Below are positions 1-7,904 of a stretch of 33,543 bases of DNA, in pieces (positions within the stretch are counted from its first letter, which is position 1; each line of letters starts with the position of its first letter). The stretch spans positions 1 through 33,543 of the forward strand of contig NZ_MAGP01000157.1 in NCBI RefSeq assembly GCF_002926165.1, read 5' to 3'. The position numbers and the translations under genes are program-made. This DNA comes from Micromonospora chalcea. GTDB taxonomy: Bacteria; Actinomycetota; Actinomycetes; Mycobacteriales; Micromonosporaceae. Under the pieces are notes generated by a model. That model worked only from the letters and a program-made list of their open reading frames with translations. It ran no database searches and had not been told where the DNA came from.

Positions 1-19
1 CCCCGAATGGAGCCCCCTC

Positions 20-610
20 ATGAACACGATCCTGCGTAAGAGCATCCTCGGTATCGCCGGTCTGACCGTCGCCGGTGGCCTCGCCGCCGGCCCCCTCAAC
101 CACGACACCAGCACCCCCACCACCCGCGACGCCGCCGCGGTCACCACCACCCAGGCCGCGAAGCTCGACAGCGCCGCGCTGATCCCGCACGGCGTGCAGG
201 GCACCCAGTCCCACATCGACCTCAATGACGAGCAGACCGCCAACGTCAAGGCCATCATCGCCGCCACCAAGAAGGCCGGCATGGACGAACGCGCCGCCGT
301 CGTCTCCATCGCCACCGCCCTGCAGGAGTCGAAGCTGGAAAACCTCGGCCACCTCGGTGACCGTAACGACCACGACTCGCAGGGCCTGTTCCAGCAGCGC
401 CCCTCCTCCGGTTGGGGCACGGTCGAGCAGATCACCGACCCCGAATACTCCACCACCGCGTTCCTGAAGGGCCTGAAGCAGGTCGACGGCTGGCGCGACA
501 TGCCGCTGACCGTCGCCGCCCAGACCGTCCAGGTCAGCGCGTACCCCGACCACTACGCCCAGTGGGAGCAGCAGGCCGCCGACCTGGTCGCCGAGCACTG
601 GAACAGCTGA
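20..610 (+). CDS. Secreted lysozyme/transglycosylase-like small protein
   Basis: A 196-residue protein with a basic N-terminus (MNTILRKS) and a hydrophobic stretch at about residues 9-25, which I read as a signal peptide or anchor. A Thr/Ala-rich linker (about 28-50) follows, then a compact domain from about 65 to 196. The domain has a lysozyme-like pattern: helix with ALQES (catalytic-type Glu near residue 103), then DSQGLFQQRPSSGWG and a helix with PEYSTTAFL. That arrangement resembles the goose-lysozyme/transglycosylase fold seen in many short secreted actinobacterial proteins, often left as hypothetical. Activity on peptidoglycan is inference. ATG is preceded by GGAG at a workable distance. 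It stands alone, followed by a 12-bp inverted repeat, so it is probably not part of the fdh operon. Confidence 0.8.
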   Translation: MNTILRKSILGIAGLTVAGGLAAGPLNHDTSTPTTRDAAAVTTTQAAKLDSAALIPHGVQGTQSHIDLNDEQTANVKAIIAATKKAGMDERAAVVSIATALQESKLENLGHLGDRNDHDSQGLFQQRPSSGWGTVEQITDPEYSTTAFLKGLKQVDGWRDMPLTVAAQTVQVSAYPDHYAQWEQQAADLVAEHWNS

Positions 611-620
611 CCCGGCGGTG

Positions 621-662
621 ACCGGGGTCACGAGGAACGAGCGGAAGAACCGTGACCCCGGT
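621..662 (+). terminator. 12-bp perfect inverted repeat after the secreted protein gene
   Basis: ACCGGGGTCACG (621-632) pairs perfectly with CGTGACCCCGGT (651-662) across an 18-nt spacer, 10 nt after the stop codon of the lysozyme-like gene. There is no T-run, as is usual for terminators in GC-rich actinobacteria. A protein-binding site is the alternative. Confidence 0.55.
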
Positions 663-787
663 ACCGTTGTGCAGAGCGTCGGTGTGTCCAGTGTCCCCGG
701 GCCTCACCTAAATTGCCTTCGCGGAATACCGTTCGGCTGGAGCCGCGTCGCGCCACTCGCCGAGAGGCGACATGCACACCGACGCCC

Positions 788-821
788 AGAGCCGCTCCGG
801 CCGAATGGCCGGGGCGGCTCT
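788..821 (+). terminator. Strong 15-bp hairpin in the fdh upstream region
   Basis: AGAGCCGCTCCGGCC (788-802) pairs with GGCCGGGGCGGCTCT (807-821) around a GAAT loop, with one T-G wobble. It lies in the 302-nt gap between the lysozyme-like gene and fdhA. The first gene already has its own inverted repeat, so this hairpin would end a separate short transcript starting near 710-720, or act as an attenuator in the fdhA leader. The rest of the gap holds no convincing ORF; a TAAATT box at 709-714 is a possible weak -10. Confidence 0.5.
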
Positions 822-912
822 GTCTGTGGGCTCGACTCGCACGCCTCCGGCGGCTGGCCTAGGGTGAGAAGGAAGAGGTGAGAGCCGTTCTCGACGCTGA
901 GGGGGTGCCCGG

Positions 913-3900
913 GTGGGTCTGAAGACCTTCATCCAGGGGTGGCCGGTCTACCGGCAACTCACCGGCACCGATCCGCTCGGTCGCGGCGCCGCCGCCCAGT
1001 CGGCGCGCTCCGCCGCGCTGACCGCCCGCACCGAGACCGCCGACGGCATGGCCCGCTCGGTCTGCCCGTACTGCGCGGTCGGCTGCGGGCAGCGCGTCTT
1101 CCATTCCGACGGCAAGGTCACCCAGATCGAGGGCGACCCGGACAGCCCGATCTCGCGTGGCCGGCTCTGCCCGAAGGGCTCGGCCAGCAAGAGCCTGGTG
1201 ACCAGCCCGCTGCGCCAGACGAAGGTCCGCTACCGCCGGCCGTACGCGACCGAGTGGGAAGACCTGGACCTCGACGTCGCGCTCGACATGATCGCCGACC
1301 GGATCCTCGCCGCCCGCGCGGAGACCTGGGAGGACGTCGACGACGAGGGTCGTCCGCTGAACCGGACGCTCGGCATCTCCAGCCTCGGCGGCGCGACGCT
1401 GGACAACGAGGAGAACTACCTCATCAAGAAGCTGTTCACCGCGATGGGGGCACTCCAGATCGAGAACCAGGCCCGTATTTGACACTCCGCCACCGTCCCC
1501 GGTCTGGGGACCAGCTTCGGTCGCGGCGGCGCCACGGACTTCCAGCAGGATCTCGCCAACGCTGACGTCATCATCATCCAGGGCTCGAACATGGCCGAGG
1601 CCCACCCGGTGGGTTTCCAGTGGGTGATGGAGGCGAAGAAGCGCGGCGCGAAGGTCTTCCACGTCGACCCGCGGTTCACGCGCACCAGCGCGCTCGCCGA
1701 CACGTACCTGCCGATCCGGGCGGGCACGGACATCGCGCTGCTCGGCGGCGTGGTGCGCTACATCCTGGACAACGAGCTCGACTTCCGGGAGTACGTGCTG
1801 GCGTACACCAACGCGGCCAACATCGTCAGCGAGCGGTTCGCCGACACCGAGGACCTGGACGGCCTGTTCTCCGGCTACAACCCGGACACCGGCTCGTACG
1901 ACCACGCGAGCTGGCAGTACGAGGGGCAGGAGGACAACGCCAAGGTCCGGGGCACCGGCAAGGAACGCGACTCGGCCTCCGGGCTGGAGCACGAGTCGCA
2001 CGGCGAGCCGGTGCCGGCGCAGGCCCCGCGGGACGAGACGTTGCAGCACCCGCGCTGCGTCTACCAGATCCTGAAGCGGCACTTCTCCCGCTACACCCCG
2101 GAGATGGTGGCCCGCGTGTGCGGCATCCCGGAGGAGAAGTTCCTCGAACTGGCGCGCGCCTGGACGGAGAACTCGGGGCGGGAGCGCACCGGCGCGCTCG
2201 TCTACTCGGTCGGCTGGACGCAGCACAGCGTGGGCGTGCAGTACATCCGCACCGGCTCGATCATTCAGACGCTGCTGGGCAACATGGGCCGTCCGGGCGG
2301 TGGCATCCTGGCGCTGCGCGGTCACGCCAGCATCCAGGGCTCCACCGACATCCCGACGCTGTTCAACCTGCTGCCCGGCTACCTGCCGATGCCGCACCAC
2401 GCCGACCACCCGACGTTCGACAGGTGGGTGGACAGCATCCGGCACCCGGGCCAGAAGGGCTTCTGGGGCAACTCGCGGGCGTTCGCGGCGAGCCTGCTCA
2501 AGGCGTACTGGGGTGACGCGGCGACGCCGGAGAACGACTTCTGCTACGGCTACATGCCCCGGATGACCGGCGACCACGGCACGTACCAGCAGGTCCTGAA
2601 CATGATCGACGGCAAGGTGAAGGGCTATTTCCTGCTCGGCCAGAACCCGGCGGTCGGCTCGGCGCACGGCCGTGCCCAGCGCCTCGGCATGGCCAACCTC
2701 GACTGGCTCGTGGTCCGCGACCTGTTCATGATCGAGAGCGCCACGTTCTGGAAGAACGGCCCGGAGGTCGCCACCGGTGAGATCGTCCCGGAGGAGTGCC
2801 GCACCGAGGTGTTCTTCCTGCCGGCGGCCTCGCACGTGGAGAAGGAGGGCACGTTCACCCAGACGCAGCGGCTGCTGCAGTGGCGGGAGAAGGCCGTCGA
2901 CCCGCCGGGCGACGCCCGCTCCGAGCTGTGGTTCTTCTACCACCTCGGCCGCGTGCTGCGGGAGAAGCTGGCCGGCTCCACCGAGCGCCGCGACCGGGCG
3001 CTGCTGGACCTGGCCTGGGACTACCCCACGCACGGTCCGCACGCGGAGCCGAGCGCCGAGGCGGTGCTCAAGGAGATCAACGGGTACGAGGTGGCGACCG
3101 GCCGCCCACTGAACGCGTTCGGCGAGGCCCGCGACGACGGCTCGACGGCGATCGGCTGCTGGATCTACTCCGGCGTCTACGCCGACGGGGTGAACCAGGC
3201 GGCCCGCCGCCGGTCCCGCCACGAGCAGGACTGGGTGGCCGCCGAGTGGGGCTGGGCGTGGCCGGCGAACCGCCGCACGCTCTACAACCGCGCCTCCGCC
3301 GACCCCGAGGGCCGGCCGTGGAGCGAGCGCAAGAAGTACGTCTGGTGGGACCCGGATGCCGGCGAGTGGACCGGCTACGACGTGCCGGACTTCGAGAAGA
3401 CGAAGCCGCCGTCGTACCGGCCGCCGGAGGGCGCCTCCGGGCCGGCCGCGCTCGCCGGTGACGACCCGTTCGTCATGCAGGGCGACGGCAAGGCGTGGCT
3501 GTACGCGCCGAGCGGCGTCCTGGACGGCCCGCTGCCGACGCACTACGAGCCGGCCGAGTCGCCGATGCGCAACCCGCTCTACGGTCAGCAGGCCAACCCG
3601 ACCCGCAAGATCTACGAGCACCCGATCAACCGGATGAACCCGAGTCCGCCGGAGCCGCACAGCCAGGTCTTCCCGTACGTGTTCACGGTCAGCCGCCTCA
3701 CCGAGCACCACACCGCCGGTGGGATGAGCCGTACCGTGCCGCGCCTGGCCGAGCTGCAGCCGGAGATGTTCGTCGAGGTGTCCCCGGAACTGGCCGGCGA
3801 GGTCGGGCTGGCGCACCTGGGCTGGGCGCACCTGATCAGCGGCCGCGCGGTGATCGAGGCGCGGGTGCTGGTCACCGATCGGCTCACTCCGCTGCGGGTG

Positions 3901-4236
3901 GACGGGCGGATCATCCACCAGGTGTGGCTGCCGTACCACTTCGGCACCGAGGGTCTGGTCACCGGCGACTCGGCGAACGACCTGTTCGGCATCACGCTGG
4001 ACCCGAACGTGCTCATCCAGGAGAGCAAGGTCGGCACCTGCGACATCCGGCCCGGCCGTCGTCCCACCGGTCCGCCGCTGCTGGACCTGGTCGGCGACTA
4101 CCAGCGGCGGGCCGGGATGACGCCGGACCGGAAGATCCCGCTGGTGACCACCGACGCGGCCGGCGGGGACGACGCCGCCGGCAGCACCGACGAGCAGTCG
4201 CCCGCCGCGCACCAGGACGGGGAGCCGCATGCCTGA
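913..4236 (+). CDS. fdhA: Formate dehydrogenase alpha subunit, selenocysteine-containing
   Basis: Molybdopterin (bis-MGD) formate dehydrogenase of the FdnG/FdoG type, 1107 residues, oxidising formate to CO2. The in-frame TGA at 1480-1482 is read as selenocysteine at residue 190, in NQARI-U-HSATV, matching NQARVUHGPTV of E. coli FdnG. The frame stays open and homologous on both sides. The N-terminal [4Fe-4S] site is Cys51, Cys54, Cys58 and Cys86 (CPYCAVGC, then RLCPKG). Downstream landmarks are AEAHPVGFQWVMEAK, DPRFTRTSALAD, GWTQHSVG, LLGNMGRPGGG and GFWGNS. The GTG start follows GAGGGGG. The N-terminus lacks a twin-arginine signal, unlike FdnG, so the active site probably faces the cytoplasm. 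The end overlaps fdhB by 8 nt. A conventional annotation would wrongly split this into 189- and 881-residue pieces. Related actinobacterial enzymes often carry Cys here (from memory). Confidence 0.97.
1483..1520 (+). promoter_or_regulatory. Bacterial SECIS element for UGA recoding in fdhA
   Basis: Just after the TGA, GTCCCC (1495-1500) and GGGGAC (1506-1511) form a 6-bp stem closed by loop GGTCT (1501-1505). The loop begins 18 nt after the UGA. In the E. coli fdhF SECIS the apical loop also contains GGUCU, and by my count it also sits 18 nt downstream of UGA. This is the site expected to bind the winged-helix C-terminus of SelB, encoded at 7905-9668. Loop and spacing are read from sequence; binding is inferred. 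Confidence 0.88.
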
Positions 4237-5272
4237 CGCCAACAGCCTGTACGGTCCGCTGGACCCGGCCCCCGACGCGGGCTGGGTCGAAGCGCCGCCC
4301 CGGATGGGCTTCTTCACCGACACCAGCGTCTGCATCGGCTGCAAGGCGTGCGAGGTGGCCTGCAAGGAGTGGAACGGCGTCCCGGACTCCGGGTTCGACC
4401 TGCTCGGCATGTCGTACGACAACACCGGCGCGCTGACCGCGAACTCGTGGCGGCACGTGGCGTTCATCGAGCAGCCCCGCCCGGCCGGGCACCGTACGCC
4501 GGCGTTCGCCGGTGACCCGACCGGCCCGGCGACCAGCCCCGCGTCCGCGGCGGTCGGCGCGGGCACGGCCCCCGACACCGGCACGAACCCCGGTCTGCCG
4601 CCGGGGCGGCCGGAGGCGGCGGCACGGATGGCGGCCGGTCCGGAGTTCCTCGGCATGCCCGGCGCGCAGCCGCCCGGGCGGGACAGCGGCGCGGAGACCC
4701 GCACCGACTTCCGCTGGCTGATGATGTCCGACGTGTGCAAGCACTGCACGCACGCGGCCTGCCTGGACGTGTGCCCGACCGGTTCGTTGTTCCGCACCGA
4801 GTTCGGCACGGTGGTGGTGCAGGAGGACATCTGCAACGGCTGCGGCTACTGCATCTCCGCCTGCCCGTACGGCGTGATCGACCAGCGCAAGGGCGATGGC
4901 CGGGCGTGGAAGTGCACGCTGTGCTACGACCGGATCGGCGCGGGCATGACGCCCGCCTGCGCGCAGGCGTGCCCGACCGAGTCGATCCAGTACGGCCCGC
5001 TCGACGAGCTGCGGGAACGGGCCGCCACGCGGGTCGCCGCGCTGCACGAGCGGGGCGTGCCGGAGGCGCGGCTGTACGGCCACGACCCGACCGACGGCGT
5101 GGGCGGCGACGGCGCGTTCTTCCTGCTGCTCGACGAGCCGGAGGCGTACGGGCTGCCGCCGGACCCGGTGGTCACCACCCGGGACCTGCCGAAGATGTGG
5201 AAGCGGGCCGGGTTCGCCGCGCTGGCCATGGCGGCGGCTGCCGTCGCCGCGTTCGTCGGAGGATCGTCGTGA
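4229..5272 (+). CDS. fdhB: Formate dehydrogenase beta subunit, four [4Fe-4S] ferredoxin
   Basis: A 347-residue electron-transfer subunit of the FdnH/FdoH/HybA type, passing electrons from the Mo/Sec site to the membrane subunit. Sixteen cysteines make four clusters: 35/38/41/45 (CIGCKACEVAC), 170/173/178/182, 202/205/208/212 (CNGCGYCISAC) and 229/232/244/248. A hydrophobic helix near 325-342 is the single C-terminal membrane anchor typical of FdnH. Between the first and second cysteine groups is a Gly/Pro/Ala-rich insert (about residues 84-157) absent from E. coli FdnH, likely a disordered surface loop. ATG lies inside the end of fdhA (8-nt overlap) and the stop overlaps the next gene as GTGA, so the three subunits are translationally coupled. 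Confidence 0.96.
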   Translation: MPDANSLYGPLDPAPDAGWVEAPPRMGFFTDTSVCIGCKACEVACKEWNGVPDSGFDLLGMSYDNTGALTANSWRHVAFIEQPRPAGHRTPAFAGDPTGPATSPASAAVGAGTAPDTGTNPGLPPGRPEAAARMAAGPEFLGMPGAQPPGRDSGAETRTDFRWLMMSDVCKHCTHAACLDVCPTGSLFRTEFGTVVVQEDICNGCGYCISACPYGVIDQRKGDGRAWKCTLCYDRIGAGMTPACAQACPTESIQYGPLDELRERAATRVAALHERGVPEARLYGHDPTDGVGGDGAFFLLLDEPEAYGLPPDPVVTTRDLPKMWKRAGFAALAMAAAAVAAFVGGSS

Positions 5273-6444
5273 GCCCGGACCGCCCGGTCGGTGACCTGTT
5301 CCGCCGCTTCCGCGAGCGCCTGTCCACGGGACCGGAGGACCGCGGCGCCGCCGAGCGGGAGAACGGCAGCCGGGCCACCGCGGCCGGTCCCGGCGTGGGA
5401 CGCACCGACGCGGGTTCCCGCGACGCGCGGCTGGCCCCGCACCCGCCCCGCGACGCGGCCCCGCGCCGGCGCCGGGGCGGCAAGGGTGGTGGTGAGCAGC
5501 TCAACGTGCCGCCGGCCGAGTTCACCTCCTACTACGGCCGGCCCGTCCTCAAGCCGCCGGTGTGGCGGTGGGACATCGCCGCGTACCTGTTCACCGGCGG
5601 GCTCGCCGCCGGCTCGTCGCTGCTGGCCGCGGGCGGGCAGCTCACCGGCCGCCCGGCGCTGCGCCGCGCCGGCCGGGTCACCGCCCTGGCGGCGGTGGGC
5701 GCGAGCACGTACTTCCTGGTCCACGACCTGGGCCGGCCGTCCCGGTTCCACCACATGCTGCGGGTGGCGAAGGTGACCTCGCCGATGTCGGTGGGCACCT
5801 GGATCCTCAGCGTGTTCGGCCCGGCCGCCGGGCTCGCCGCGATCGCCGAGGCGGCGCCGCTGCTGCCCGAGCGCGGCGTGCTGGGGCTCGGCCGCCGGCT
5901 GCTGCCCCCGGCCGGGCACACCGCCGGTGTGGTCGCCGCCGTCACCGCGCCCGCGCTGGCCACGTACACCGGGGTGCTGCTGGCGGACACGGCGGTGCCG
6001 TCGTGGCACGAGGCGTACCCGGAACTGCCGGCTATCTTCGCGGGCAGCGCGCTGGCCAGCGGCGCCGGTGTCGGGCTGGTGGCCGCGCCCTGCGCCCAGG
6101 CCGGTCCGGCGCGGCGCCTCGCGGTCGCGGGCGCGGCGATGGAGCTGTGGGGTTCGCACCGGGTGGAGAACCGGCTCGGGCTGCTCAGCGAGCCCTACAC
6201 GCAGGGCACACCCGGCAAGCTGCTGCGCGCGGGCCGCGCGCTGACCGCCGCCGGTGTGGTCGGCGCGCTGGTCGGTCGCCGCAGCCGGGTGCTGTCCGCG
6301 CTGTCCGGCGGCGCGCTGATCGCCGCGTCGGTGTGCACCCGGTTCGGGATCTTCCACGGCGGCGTCGCCTCGGCACGCGATCCGCGGTACACGGTGGTGC
6401 CGCAGCGCGAACGCGCCGACCGGCGGGCCGCCGACCAGGTCTGA
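5269..6444 (+). CDS. Formate dehydrogenase membrane subunit, NrfD/PsrC family
   Basis: A 391-residue polytopic protein. About 85 hydrophilic residues come first, then roughly eight hydrophobic helices from PPVWRWDIAAYLFTGGLAAG onward, the NrfD/PsrC signature, including FLVHDLGRPSRFHHMLRV and SPMSVGTWIL. NrfD subunits anchor the complex and hand electrons to or from quinone without haem. Here it replaces the cytochrome b FdnI found in E. coli. I chose GTG 5269 because it makes a GTGA overlap with fdhB and because upstream codons only repeat fdhB in another frame. The next feature downstream, after 45 nt, is the tRNA-Sec gene. The quinone-reducing role is family knowledge; the partnership follows from gene order. 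Confidence 0.92.
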   Translation: MSPDRPVGDLFRRFRERLSTGPEDRGAAERENGSRATAAGPGVGRTDAGSRDARLAPHPPRDAAPRRRRGGKGGGEQLNVPPAEFTSYYGRPVLKPPVWRWDIAAYLFTGGLAAGSSLLAAGGQLTGRPALRRAGRVTALAAVGASTYFLVHDLGRPSRFHHMLRVAKVTSPMSVGTWILSVFGPAAGLAAIAEAAPLLPERGVLGLGRRLLPPAGHTAGVVAAVTAPALATYTGVLLADTAVPSWHEAYPELPAIFAGSALASGAGVGLVAAPCAQAGPARRLAVAGAAMELWGSHRVENRLGLLSEPYTQGTPGKLLRAGRALTAAGVVGALVGRRSRVLSALSGGALIAASVCTRFGIFHGGVASARDPRYTVVPQRERADRRAADQV

Positions 6445-6489
6445 CACCTCCCCGGGCGGCCTCCCGTCCGCTGTGGTTGACTGCTGCGT

Positions 6490-6585
6490 GGAGGCGTTCA
6501 GGCGGCTGGTGCCCCTCCCGGTCTTCAAAACCGGTGTGGTCCGGGACCCGGGCCAGGCGGGTTCGATTCCCGTCCGTCTCCGCCA
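6490..6585 (+). tRNA. selC: tRNA-Sec (anticodon UCA)
   Basis: This 96-nt gene has every selenocysteine tRNA hallmark. The anticodon stem CCGGT/ACCGG closes loop CTTCAAA with anticodon TCA at 6525-6527. The long variable arm is a 7-bp stem, TGGTCCG/CGGGCCA, with a GGACC loop. The T arm is GCGGG-TTCGATT-CCCGT. The acceptor GGAGGCG pairs with CGTCTCC (one G-U), followed by discriminator G and an encoded CCA. The D arm AGGCGGC-TGGT-GCCCCT makes six pairs with one unpaired C. The eighth acceptor pair expected in bacterial tRNA-Sec would be a U-C mismatch here. The gene sits between the fdh membrane subunit and selA, with no clear promoter, so it is probably processed from the operon transcript. 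Confidence 0.95.
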
Positions 6586-6606
6586 AACCGTTCCCGGGAG
6601 TGCGCG

Positions 6607-7899
6607 ATGCGTGAGGTCGACCCGCGACGGCGGGTGCCGCGCACCGACGCGCTGCTCGCCGATCCCGCGCTGGCCGCCGCCGCCGTGACGCTGGGCCGCG
6701 ACCGGGTCAAGGCCGCGATCGTCAGCGCGCAGGACCGCGCCCGCCGCGGCGAGCTGACCCCCGATCAGGTACGCGACGCGGCGCTCGCCGACCTGCCCGG
6801 CCGTACGCCACGCGCCGTGCTCAACGCCACCGGCGTCGTGCTGCACACCAACCTGGGCCGTGCCCCGCTCGCCCCGTCCGCCGTGGACGCGCTCGTGGCC
6901 GCCGCCGGGCACACCGACGTGGAGCTGGACCTGCGTACCGGACGGCGGGCGCGGCGCGGCCGGGAGGCGCTGGACGCGCTCGCCGCCGCCGTGCCGGACG
7001 CCGGGGCGGTGCACGTGGTGAACAACGGCGCCGCCGCGCTGGCGCTGGCCGCGACCGCGCTCGCCGCCGGCCGGGAGATCGTGGTCAGCCGCGGTGAGCT
7101 GGTCGAGATCGGCGACGGGTTCCGCCTGCCCGACCTGCTGGCCAGCACCGGCGCGCGGCTGCGCGAGGTGGGCACCACCAACCGCACCACGCGCGCCGAC
7201 TACGAAGCCGCGATCGGCGAGCACACCGGGTTCGTGCTGAAGGTGCACCCGTCGAACTTCGTGGTCACCGGCTTCACCTCGGCGGTGCCGGTCGCCGAGC
7301 TGGCCACGCTCGGCGTACCGGTGGTGGTCGACATCGGGTCGGGCCTGCTCGCGCCCGACCCGCTGCTGCCCGACGAGCCGGACGCCGCCACCACGCTGCG
7401 CGCGGGCGCGCACCTGGTCACCGCCAGCGGCGACAAGCTGCTCGGCGGCCCGCAGGCCGGTCTGCTGCTCGGCGACGCCGACCTGGTGCACCGGCTGCGC
7501 CGGCACCCCCTCGCGCGGGCGCTGCGCGTCGACAAGCTCACCCTCGCCGCGCTCGCCGCCACCCTGTACGCCCCGACCACGCCCACCCGCGACGCGCTGC
7601 ACGCCGACCCGGTCCGGCTGCGGGAGCGGGTGGAGCGGCTGCGTGACCGGCTCGGTGAGGACGGCTGCAAGGCCGAGGTGGTGCCCAGCGCGGCAGTCGT
7701 CGGCGGCGGCGGGGCGCCCGGCGTGGAGCTGGACTCGTGGGCGCTGAGCCTGCCCGAGCGGTACGCCGAGCCGCTGCGCGCCGGCGACCCGGCGGTCCTC
7801 GGACGGGTGCTGCAGGGCCGGCTCCTGCTGGACCTGCGCGCCGTGCCGGAGGGCGCCGACGACCGGGTCCGTGTGGCCGTGCTGAGCGTGGAGGACTGA
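6607..7899 (+). CDS. selA: L-seryl-tRNA(Sec) selenium transferase
   Basis: SelA is a PLP enzyme that converts seryl-tRNA(Sec) to selenocysteinyl-tRNA(Sec) using selenophosphate, acting in the cytoplasm as a large ring complex. The 430-residue product carries the family landmarks: VLNATGVVLHTNLGRAPL (71-88), VNNGAAA (138-144), SRGELVEIGDGFR, EVGTTNRT, and the PLP-binding lysine K277 in SGDKLLGGPQAG. Length is slightly below the roughly 460 residues of E. coli SelA. ATG at 6607 lies 21 nt after the tRNA-Sec gene, and selB starts 5 nt after its stop, so the three are cotranscribed. Selenophosphate must come from a selD gene outside this window. Confidence 0.97.
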   Translation: MREVDPRRRVPRTDALLADPALAAAAVTLGRDRVKAAIVSAQDRARRGELTPDQVRDAALADLPGRTPRAVLNATGVVLHTNLGRAPLAPSAVDALVAAAGHTDVELDLRTGRRARRGREALDALAAAVPDAGAVHVVNNGAAALALAATALAAGREIVVSRGELVEIGDGFRLPDLLASTGARLREVGTTNRTTRADYEAAIGEHTGFVLKVHPSNFVVTGFTSAVPVAELATLGVPVVVDIGSGLLAPDPLLPDEPDAATTLRAGAHLVTASGDKLLGGPQAGLLLGDADLVHRLRRHPLARALRVDKLTLAALAATLYAPTTPTRDALHADPVRLRERVERLRDRLGEDGCKAEVVPSAAVVGGGGAPGVELDSWALSLPERYAEPLRAGDPAVLGRVLQGRLLLDLRAVPEGADDRVRVAVLSVED

Positions 7900-7904
7900 C
7901 CGGC

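Noticed and set aside
1480..1482. Premature stop making fdhA a pseudogene or two genes
   Set aside because: The frame is intact on both sides, the position equals the Sec site of FdnG, a SECIS hairpin follows, and tRNA-Sec, selA and selB lie downstream.
859..4836. 1325-residue minus-strand open frame across fdhA
   Set aside because: It is an antisense frame of GC-rich fdhA/fdhB; its translation is Arg/Val/Gly-rich low complexity with no family motif.
4735..5268. Longer N-terminus for the NrfD subunit
   Set aside because: The upstream part is a shadow of fdhB; GTG 5269 makes the GTGA overlap with fdhB.
4924..7602. 892-residue minus-strand open frame over fdhC, tRNA-Sec and selA
   Set aside because: It crosses a confirmed tRNA gene and is compositionally biased, so it is an artefact.
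7737..7904. Longer SelB with 56 extra N-terminal residues
   Set aside because: These codons overlap the selA C-terminus in another frame; MWVVATAGHVDHGK at 7905 is the family start.
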